DNA from: RGIG6353 sp045590615
GTDB lineage: Bacteria; Bacillota; Clostridia; Oscillospirales; SIG627
Length of the DNA stretch: 38,221 nt
Direction of reading: 5' to 3'
NCBI GenBank assembly: GCA_045590615.1
Contig: JAZNRH010000093.1
Span: 1 to 38,221, forward strand
Below the pieces are notes generated by a model, which searched no databases, was not told the origin of the DNA, and saw only the letters and a list, made by a program, of their open reading frames with translations. The position numbers were made by a program, and so were the translations under genes. Each line of letters begins with the position of its first letter. Position 1 is the stretch's first letter. Below are positions 32,455 to 38,221 of this stretch, piece by piece.

Positions 32455-32835
32455 ATGGCAACAGAAAAGACAATGGCAATTTTAGAAGAAATCAAAGCAC
32501 TCACAATTCTTGAACTCGCAGATCTTGTAAAGGCTCTTGAGGAAGAGTTCGGCGTATCAGCAGCTCCCGTAGCAGTAGCAGCAGCTCCTGCAGCAGGTGG
32601 TGCAGCTCCTGCAGCTGAAGAAAAGTCAGAATTCGACGTAGTTCTTACAGCAGCTGGCGCCGGCAAGCTCGCAGTTATCAAGGCAGTTCGTGAAATCACA
32701 GGTCTCGGTCTTAAGGAAGCTAAGGAACTCGTTGAGTCAGCTCCTAAGGAAATCAAGACAGGCGTTGCTAAGGCAGAAGCAGAAGAAATCAAGAACGCTC
32801 TTACTGCAGCAGGCGCAACTGTTGAAATCAAGTAA
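32455..32835 (+). CDS. rplL: 50S ribosomal protein L7/L12
   Basis: A 126-residue protein. An N-terminal dimerisation domain (LEEIKALTILELADLVKALE) is followed by an Ala-rich hinge (about 36-58) and the factor-binding C-terminal domain with GLGLKEAKELVESAPKEIK. GGAGG is 9 bp upstream of the ATG. It follows rplJ by 65 bp. The next feature is a palindromic element and a gene on the opposite strand, so the usual rpoB is absent. Confidence 0.97.
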   Translation: MATEKTMAILEEIKALTILELADLVKALEEEFGVSAAPVAVAAAPAAGGAAPAAEEKSEFDVVLTAAGAGKLAVIKAVREITGLGLKEAKELVESAPKEIKTGVAKAEAEEIKNALTAAGATVEIK

Positions 32836-32859
32836 TTTAAGTTTTAAGTCAACAAGAAT

Positions 32860-33209
32860 AAAAGCTCACCATTGGGGTACCTGCGATAGCGCAGGTACGC
32901 CAACTCTATTCGCCTGCGGCGAGTGATATGCACTTCGTGCGTGATATTGCCTTCGGCAGTGGTATGCGCTTCGCGCGTTTGGTTTAGTAGGCGAATAGAA
33001 TATCACTGCGACAATCGGGAGCAATATCACTTTTGCGAAGCAAAAATATCACGCCGAGCGAATGCAAGGCATATCACTTGAATCACATTTGTGACCACAA
33101 ATGCAGTGCTTGTCAAGAAAAAAGGATAGAGAACGTAAAAACTCTCTATCCTTTTCCTGTTTGTTCAAAGATACTGCTCTATCGCAGGCACCCTTTATGG
33201 TGAGCTTTT
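32860..33209. repeat. 350-bp palindromic element with GTGATAT/ATATCAC boxes and mini-hairpins
   Basis: Imperfect terminal inverted repeats (32860-32889 with 33179-33209: 13 bp, then a variable spacer, then CCTGCGATAG) enclose a nested inverted repeat CTATTCGCC/GGCGAATAG. Inside are GTGATAT-like boxes at 32923, 32941 and 32959, exactly 18 bp apart, each followed by a stem with TTC loop (GCAC-TTC-GTGC, GCC-TTC-GGC, GCGC-TTC-GCGC). The opposite-oriented ATATCAC boxes are at 33000, 33024, 33046 and 33071, one pair enclosing TTTTGC-GAA-GCAAAA. No ORF of note. It resembles a non-autonomous mobile or structured repeat. Confidence 0.8.
33120..33155. terminator. Bidirectional terminator inside the palindromic element
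   Basis: Arms AAAAGGATAGAGA (33120-33132) and TCTCTATCCTTTT (33143-33155) around a 10-nt loop. It is flanked by A runs on the left and T runs on the right, so it could stop both rplL and the converging esterase transcript. Confidence 0.82.
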
Positions 33210-33222
33210 GTTTTGTTTGTAC

Positions 33223-34230
33223 TTATTTTCTCTCCAACTCTTTGAATACGGGCCAGGCGTCGTCGGCATAAAAACGGTGTCCACCGTCGCCTGTTACGAG
33301 GTTACAATTATCCTCTGCGCCTGCCTGCTTGTACATTTCCTTGATGATTTCGTAGGTTTCCTTTACTCCGTCATCGGGGAAAATTACATCTTCCTTTCCG
33401 TTGACCACAACCAGCTTTCTGGGTGCGATAAGCGCAGAAAGGTCTCCCATATCGAAATAGAGAGCCGAACGGGGAATAAAGTTGCACGCACAATGATGCT
33501 GAGGCATTATGGAATCTCTGTAGGTACAAACCGAGCAAGATGGCATTGCAATCTTAATTCTCTCCTCGAGGCAGGCTGCATAATAGGTCGTTGTGCCTCC
33601 ACCCGAATTTCCCATACAGTAAATTCTGTCCTTGTCAATGCAATCAAAATGCTCCTCAAGCGCATCAATCGCTCGGCTGATATCCCATACCCTCTCGGCA
33701 ATTGTTGTTCTGCCGATAAGCAGAGCTGTCATTGATGAAACGTAGCAATCGGGTCCTTGTTCTCCTGCACCACCACATTCGCCGAAATCTCTTTGTTCGA
33801 CAGCGAGAGCAGCGTAGCCTTCTTTTATAATTCTTACAGCAAAATCACGGTCGCCGTTGGCAATGGAAGCATGATCCCTTTCGTATTTGGGTTCACCAAG
33901 CGAAATGTGGAAGCCCGTCGAGTGTCCCTGCAGGCAAATCACTACCGGTATTTTGCCTTCAACGTTCTTTGGAACTCTCAATACGGCAGGAAATCTGTAT
34001 CCCTCTTCGCTCTGAATTGAAAATCTCGTTTCGTAGTATTCGTCGGTTTCCTTTTCGTATTCGATTTCAAACTTCGGGTCGCACTTGACAAAGGTATCAA
34101 TACCTGTAAGTTCAATGAGCTTTTTGCGAAGCTCATCTCTCCATTCATTGAAATCCTGCTTACCGTCATATCTCATCGACGGTACAATTTTGTCCTTGAT
34201 ATTAAGGTTGTTCTGAAGTGGTGTAATCAT
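33223..34230 (-). CDS. Alpha/beta-hydrolase, acetyl-xylan-esterase/dienelactone-hydrolase type
   Basis: A 335-residue cytoplasmic protein without signal peptide. The catalytic serine is in CMGNSGGGTTT, the usual G-x-S-x-G elbow. ICLQGHSTG is the oxyanion-side HG motif. GKEDVIFPDDGV likely carries the acid and GDGGHRFYADDAW the histidine. This matches abhydrolase_7-type esterases acting on acetylated sugars. Its ribosome site (GGAGGT) lies in the last codons of the upstream glycosidase-like gene, 1 bp away, so the two are coupled. Deacylation of the glycosidase product is an inference from position. Confidence 0.85.
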   Translation of the reverse strand: MITPLQNNLNIKDKIVPSMRYDGKQDFNEWRDELRKKLIELTGIDTFVKCDPKFEIEYEKETDEYYETRFSIQSEEGYRFPAVLRVPKNVEGKIPVVICLQGHSTGFHISLGEPKYERDHASIANGDRDFAVRIIKEGYAALAVEQRDFGECGGAGEQGPDCYVSSMTALLIGRTTIAERVWDISRAIDALEEHFDCIDKDRIYCMGNSGGGTTTYYAACLEERIKIAMPSCSVCTYRDSIMPQHHCACNFIPRSALYFDMGDLSALIAPRKLVVVNGKEDVIFPDDGVKETYEIIKEMYKQAGAEDNCNLVTGDGGHRFYADDAWPVFKELERK

Positions 34231-34231
34231 C

Positions 34232-36928
34232 TTATTTTACCTCCGGTTTAATAAATCCAAACTGTCCGGGTGACGAAGGATTTTTACCAAGCGTATAGGT
34301 GGGGTGTTCCTCTGTGCACCAGAGCACGCCACCGATTTCTATTCTGAGCTTCATTACGAGCTCTCTCGTCCAACCGACCTTCTTTCTGTCGATTGTCACG
34401 AGATAAGAAGCCCTGTCACCGTCAAATTTACTTTCAAGAGTATACTTTGAAAGAATGTTCTGCACCTTGTCGCCAAATACCGACTGATGACTCGTAGCGT
34501 CGTATTCAAGTGACAACACTCCCTCTTTGATATTCATATTCGTATCGGGCATAAACATCTCGTATTCAAAGCCGAATTTGAACATCTTGTCTTTTTCACC
34601 CGTCATTGAGAGGTATATGTTATCGTCGTCATAGCTGAGAGCAAAATCCGAATTCTGCGAAAGAGCAACCCTCTCGGCATCGTCGATACTACCCTTCTTC
34701 ATCACATAGCCACCCTCACCGAGATAGTATTCAAGTGGAACAAGCCCATCGGATATTCTCTGACGCACCTCAACAAATTCGGTATCAAGGAGCTTTTCGA
34801 GGTACTCTATTCTTGCCTCAAGCTTTGCCGGGAAGAACTTAAAGCCCTCTGCCTCAGAGTGATAGCCAAGTCTCTTATCGAGCTTGCAAAGCGTTACCAT
34901 CTCCTTGGAGTTTTCAATTTCTGCCTCTACAAGAGTTTCCATTGCATCAAGTATTTCGTTGGCATCGCCCTCTTCTCTGCCAAGCATCGAACGAAGCTTA
35001 TAGAAATTGAGAATATTACAGCCACTGTCAAAGAGAAGCCCTAACGACCTCGAAAGTGTCATAAGCTCGTGAGTGTCGTCAAGCTCAAGGCATTCAAGTC
35101 CCTTGTCCCAATTTTCAGCAATCCTCTCGGAAAGCTCTATTGCCTCGTCAAGTGTATGCCCCGACCAGAGAGCCTCGCCTATTCTGTCGCCAATCGGGGC
35201 ATCAAGAAGGAGCCACGAGCGAGAAAGCGGCTTGTTTACGGGCTTGAGCGCAAGTCTCCATACTACGCTGTCGTGCATCGGTCCGTAGTAGCTGAACATT
35301 ATGTTGATCGGATAGTTTTTGTAGCCCTCTTCAAAATACCTGAAGGCTTCCATAATATTCTTGGCTTTGGTTTCACCCCATACGCGAGCAACAATATCCA
35401 GAAGAATTTCATCCTTATCGGTGAAATCGTCAACAAAGGCAAGCTCACTTGAAACTTTACTCATAATCGAAGGATAGTTACCGAAATACCAGCACTCCAT
35501 TATACCCGTAACTCCATATTTACGAGCGCCCTTGTACTTATCAAAGACAAGACCGGGAGCAGGGATATAAGGAACTGTAGCAACCTCGTGCGAAGTGCAA
35601 ATCTGCATCTTTGCCCAGAGCTTTTTGCCATATTTACGGGCAGCCTCACCCGTCACCTCAAAAAGAGCCGACGGACCTACGTAGGACAACCAATAATCCA
35701 TTGCCTCTCTTGTCTTTCCAAGTTGCTCCTCATAGCCTGCATCTTCGAAGTTCTGCATGAGAGCAACGTCGTCGGGTGCGTTTTTAACGTAGTCAACTAT
35801 ATTATCAAACTTCCAATATCTGTGGCCGTAGGTCCAGCTCACGAATTCAGCACCCGTACCTGCGCGACGTATTCCCTCTTTGATAATATCAATATTATAC
35901 GCAAGGTTTTCTCCGAGCGAATACTTACCACACCTCGGACAGGTATGCCAAGTAAACCTGCTTGACGAGCAGGTTGTAAATCTTTCGCCGTCGGTGATGT
36001 CGATATATCCACCAAGCTTTGGAAGTCTCCTGAACAGCTTCTCAACTGCCTCGAGCATATATCCCTTACCTGCCTCTGTTCTGAGACAAATCGGATATTG
36101 CTGTCCCAGAACCAAATCTGCACCAAGCATTTCGGGATATTCCTTATAAAGCTCTTCTTTTGCATAAAAGCCCATTGGCTCAATTGCGAAAACGTATACC
36201 TTGACTCCGTATCTTGCACATTTATTTATTACTCTTTCAAGCTTTTCGAGTCTTGCCTCTCCACCCTCTCCATACTCCTTTATGTAAGAAGAAGTAAGCA
36301 ATGCCTTAAAGCTCGTATAAATCCACAAGCCGTTAGTACCGTTGTGCTGTAGACGGTTCAGGTATTCCTCGGGGTAATAATCAACGTCATCAGAAAGCTC
36401 GTCTCCGTTTTTTGGAGGACGGTTAGTAGGGCTGAAAAAGCCCCTCGTAATTCTCGCCTCGATATATGGGCGTTTTTCTATTGTACCAAGTGGCAAAAAC
36501 GTGCCCTCTCTCTTGGTCAACTCGCCCTCTATATAAAATACGGCTCTTCTTACACCCTCAGTGTCTGCCGAAATAATACGACAGGAGTCCTTGTCAACAA
36601 TAATTCTATACGCTTCAAAGCAAGCTGTTATACCCTTTTCTATAATAATCGGATAGCCCTTGCCTTCTATTTTACAAGCCTTACGAAAGCTCTCAAAATC
36701 CTCGTAAACAGTTTCGAGAAGCTCCTTGTTGTCAGGAAAAGTCTCCTTTATGTAAATGCCCGAGACGTCAACCTCGCCATCCCTCGCACTTTTTCTTTTG
36801 CCAAAATTCATTGGCGCTTCTGCGTGAACGGGACTCTTGAGATAATCAATGAACTCGTGTGGTGGCTGTAAATCGAAAAACGGGTCAAAATTAGGGGCTG
36901 CGTACTGTCCCGATAAGGTCTTTTTCAT
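34232..36928 (-). CDS. Large putative glycoside hydrolase (GH20b-like N-terminal domain plus TIM barrel)
   Basis: About 898 residues, cytoplasmic (no signal peptide). Residues about 95-140 (ACFEAYRIIVDKDSCRIISA ... RRAVFYIEGEL) resemble the small alpha/beta domain at the front of GH20 and GH67 enzymes. A probable TIM barrel follows from about 160 (EARITRGFFSPTNRPP). A D-G-E triplet (about 313-315, in YIDITDGERF) followed by Cys-rich TTCSSSRFTWHTCPRCG (C320, C330, C333) recalls the D(G)GG...C..C segment of DUF4838/GH67-like proteins. The C-terminal 250 residues look like a helical bundle plus beta-sandwich. No exact family is recognised. AAGGAG precedes the ATG at 36928. Confidence 0.7.
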   Translation of the reverse strand: MKKTLSGQYAAPNFDPFFDLQPPHEFIDYLKSPVHAEAPMNFGKRKSARDGEVDVSGIYIKETFPDNKELLETVYEDFESFRKACKIEGKGYPIIIEKGITACFEAYRIIVDKDSCRIISADTEGVRRAVFYIEGELTKREGTFLPLGTIEKRPYIEARITRGFFSPTNRPPKNGDELSDDVDYYPEEYLNRLQHNGTNGLWIYTSFKALLTSSYIKEYGEGGEARLEKLERVINKCARYGVKVYVFAIEPMGFYAKEELYKEYPEMLGADLVLGQQYPICLRTEAGKGYMLEAVEKLFRRLPKLGGYIDITDGERFTTCSSSRFTWHTCPRCGKYSLGENLAYNIDIIKEGIRRAGTGAEFVSWTYGHRYWKFDNIVDYVKNAPDDVALMQNFEDAGYEEQLGKTREAMDYWLSYVGPSALFEVTGEAARKYGKKLWAKMQICTSHEVATVPYIPAPGLVFDKYKGARKYGVTGIMECWYFGNYPSIMSKVSSELAFVDDFTDKDEILLDIVARVWGETKAKNIMEAFRYFEEGYKNYPINIMFSYYGPMHDSVVWRLALKPVNKPLSRSWLLLDAPIGDRIGEALWSGHTLDEAIELSERIAENWDKGLECLELDDTHELMTLSRSLGLLFDSGCNILNFYKLRSMLGREEGDANEILDAMETLVEAEIENSKEMVTLCKLDKRLGYHSEAEGFKFFPAKLEARIEYLEKLLDTEFVEVRQRISDGLVPLEYYLGEGGYVMKKGSIDDAERVALSQNSDFALSYDDDNIYLSMTGEKDKMFKFGFEYEMFMPDTNMNIKEGVLSLEYDATSHQSVFGDKVQNILSKYTLESKFDGDRASYLVTIDRKKVGWTRELVMKLRIEIGGVLWCTEEHPTYTLGKNPSSPGQFGFIKPEVK

Positions 36929-36951
36929 ATATATCTCCTTATAAAGCAAAA

Positions 36952-36975
36952 GGCTGTAAAAAAATTTTTACAGCC
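36952..36975 (-). terminator. Attenuator-like hairpin between the HPr-like and glycosidase-like genes
   Basis: Perfect 11-bp arms GGCTGTAAAAA/TTTTTACAGCC with a 2-nt loop, 24 bp before the glycosidase-like start. It is the same CTGTAAAAA terminator core as elsewhere. It may cut expression of the downstream enzymes relative to the first two genes. Confidence 0.75.
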
Positions 36976-36983
36976 CATATGTT

Positions 36984-37214
36984 TTATTCTACTATTAAAT
37001 CCTTTACTGCCTCAATTACAGCATCTTCGTCAACGCCCTCGGCAACAAGACCAATAGGATGAGCGAGGTCAAGGCTGAAAACACCGATAACGGATTTTGC
37101 ATTTACAACGTACTTACCCGACGTCAAATCAACGTCGGAAAGAAACTTGCTCATATCATTTACAAATCCCTGAATCTGAGAAATTGTATTGAATTTAATA
37201 TTAACATTTTTCAT
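36984..37214 (-). CDS. HPr-fold protein lacking the phosphorylatable histidine
   Basis: A 76-residue HPr-like protein. The second half matches HPr closely: GKYVVNAKSVIGVFSLDLA aligns with the conserved N-x-K-S-I-M-G-V segment, and S41 corresponds to regulatory Ser46. The first half lacks the GxHARP motif; by counting from the serine, the His15 position is Thr10. It therefore cannot act as a normal PTS carrier. Crh of Bacillus also lost His15 but kept Ser46 and acts in catabolite repression. Gene context (PIG-L, glycosidase, esterase) suggests a regulatory or structural role in sugar use, which is inference. Confidence 0.82.
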   Translation of the reverse strand: MKNVNIKFNTISQIQGFVNDMSKFLSDVDLTSGKYVVNAKSVIGVFSLDLAHPIGLVAEGVDEDAVIEAVKDLIVE

Positions 37215-37248
37215 AATCTTTACCCTTTCTTACAAAAAAATCCGATAA

Positions 37249-37953
37249 CTATGGAAGAAGTCTCTCGGCAACCTGTCTGTGAGAAACCTTGCATACGCAG
37301 AACGCCTCTGCATACTCGGCGTGACAGTGAAGTCCGTAAAACTCGTCAAGAACTCTCATTTCTCTTGTGTAATCTACATGGTCGTGGTCTCTGAGCCAAG
37401 CCTCCTGAGACTCATGGCAATGAAGCATCTCAAGCTTCTTTTCGTGCACGTCGGTAATATCAACGTAGAGGTCGGGAATAAAGTTTACACCTGCTGCAGG
37501 CGCCATATAGTAAATTGTAGCAATCTTGTCTGCTGCAGGATACTTTGTAACGTAGTGAGCGCAGGTCGCCATAAACGATGCGTCAAAAGCAAGCTTGGAC
37601 GCTGCGATGTGATCGCACATATAATCGTAATCGGGCTGCATGATAATAACGTCGGGATTAGCCTGACGGATTATGTCAACGATTATATCCTTCTGCTCCT
37701 TGCTCTGATAGTAAGAGCTGAGGTCGCCGATATTTGCAGGAAGGTATGTAAAGCCTGCAAGGTCACACGACTTTTGTGCTTCTGCTCTTCTGATTTCGGC
37801 AAGCTCGTCGGGCATAATAACAAGATGACCCATATTGCCGTTATTTACGGTACAAACGAAAACCTCGTCGCCTCTCTGCTTACACTTAAGAAGAGTGCCG
37901 GCACAATGAAATTCAATATCATCAGGATGCGCTGCTATAGCTAAAATTCTCAT
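37249..37953 (-). CDS. PIG-L/LmbE-family deacetylase
   Basis: About 234 residues. The zinc-binding signature AAHPDDIEFHCAGTL (H9, D11, D12) is at the N-terminus, and MCDHIAASKLAF supplies a second histidine. Members remove N-acetyl groups from sugars such as GlcNAc derivatives. The ATG at 37953 follows GGAGG. It leads a cluster with the HPr-like, glycosidase-like and esterase genes behind one promoter, so an N-acetylated glycan or glycoconjugate substrate is likely but not shown. Confidence 0.9.
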   Translation of the reverse strand: MRILAIAAHPDDIEFHCAGTLLKCKQRGDEVFVCTVNNGNMGHLVIMPDELAEIRRAEAQKSCDLAGFTYLPANIGDLSSYYQSKEQKDIIVDIIRQANPDVIIMQPDYDYMCDHIAASKLAFDASFMATCAHYVTKYPAADKIATIYYMAPAAGVNFIPDLYVDITDVHEKKLEMLHCHESQEAWLRDHDHVDYTREMRVLDEFYGLHCHAEYAEAFCVCKVSHRQVAERLLP

Positions 37954-37991
37954 AGTAATTTCCTCCATAAATGTTTATTATTACAATTCAC

Positions 37992-38020
37992 ATTATCTCA
38001 TACTAAAGTACTTTTGTCAA
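37992..38020 (-). promoter_or_regulatory. Promoter of the carbohydrate cluster
   Basis: Minus strand TTGACA (38020-38015), 17 bp and GATAAT (37997-37992). It lies about 40 bp before the PIG-L start and just after the tandem 105-bp elements, whose minus-strand terminator form would insulate it from upstream transcription. Confidence 0.8.
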
Positions 38021-38032
38021 TAGATTGCAGCA

Positions 38033-38137
38033 AAAAAGTGGCGAGCCGCCACTGGCAAATCTCGCCTATCCTTACTTTTTCTAAACTAAAGCAAGGCAAA
38101 ACGGCGAGGTTAATTCAAAGAAATTTCCTATATGATA
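38033..38137 (+). repeat. 105-bp element, copy 6 (tandem with copy 7)
   Basis: Full-length copy, closest to a consensus of the seven. It starts 13 bp upstream of the -35 of the PIG-L promoter. Confidence 0.93.
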
Positions 38138-38221
38138 AAAAAGTGGCGAGCCGCCACCGGCAAATCTCGCCTATCCTTACTTTTTCTAAACTAAAGCAAG
38201 GCAAAACGGCGAGGTTAATTC
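38138..38221 (+). repeat. 105-bp element, copy 7 (cut by window edge)
   Basis: Begins exactly 105 bp after copy 6 and runs off the window at TTAATTC. It differs from copy 6 by CACCGG for CACTGG just after the hairpin; the sequenced part is otherwise the same. More tandem units may follow outside the window. Confidence 0.92.

Noticed and set aside
32430..32831. Minus-strand open frame (133 codons) opposite rplL
   Set aside because: It is a mirror of the Ala-rich rplL coding sequence, with no ribosome site and low-complexity Ala/Ser composition.
35069..35452. Plus-strand open frame opposite the glycosidase-like gene
   Set aside because: It overlaps a 2.7-kb minus-strand gene with a firm start and clear domain pattern, and has no independent support.
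36984..37214. Genuine PTS phosphocarrier HPr
   Set aside because: The GxHARP histidine motif is absent; the aligned position is threonine.

Overview
The window looks like a chromosomal segment of an endospore-forming Firmicute of class Clostridia, probably an uncultured gut-type lineage. The evidence is protein-level: YqfC, YqfD and a YlbJ-like protein (sporulation), a DnaD/DnaC-like helicase-loading pair, an NfnAB-type electron-bifurcating pair, an LtaS-type teichoic-acid synthase, and strong Shine-Dalgarno sites throughout. Nothing resembles a prophage, conjugative element or CRISPR locus. Apart from repeats, the segment is mostly housekeeping.

Layout. 110-2531 (-): operon of a small four-cysteine protein, NfnA and NfnB. 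2595-3416 (-): YlbJ-like membrane protein, divergent from yqfC-yqfD-phoH (3599-5958, +). 6150-7148 (-): sugar-nucleotide pyrophosphorylase. 7308-9682 (+): dnaD-like, dnaC-like, ybeY. 9870-12081 (+): prs-cinA. 12162-18292 (+): two membrane proteins, era, recO, mutS2 and a lipoprotein. 18348-18848 (-): small sigma-region-4-like protein behind an operator-like palindrome, divergent from an isolated rhamnulokinase (19066-20541, +). 21024-25143 (-): YdcF/SanA-like protein, LtaS-type protein, IMP dehydrogenase. 25219-31489 (-): seven closely packed genes (GNAT, PHP, DJ-1, 5-FTHF cyclo-ligase, CPBP protease, MltG, RmuC) behind one consensus promoter. 31661-32835 (+): rplJ-rplL with an L10 leader and attenuator. 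33223-37953 (-): four-gene carbohydrate cluster (PIG-L deacetylase, HPr-like protein without the catalytic histidine, large putative glycosidase, alpha/beta-hydrolase).

The most unusual content is intergenic. (1) A 105-bp element occurs seven times in 38 kb (two tandem pairs, two single copies, one internal-deletion derivative), always against a gene boundary, with a hairpin whose arms change in a compensatory way. (2) A 350-bp palindromic element between rplL and the esterase gene is built from seven GTGATAT/ATATCAC boxes separated by mini-hairpins that mostly share a TTC triloop. (3) A degenerate 58-bp tandem repeat lies beside one element pair. (4) Four terminators share one CTGTAAAAA core. 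No RNA genes other than the L10 leader were recognised. All family assignments rest on reading motifs by eye; no database was searched.
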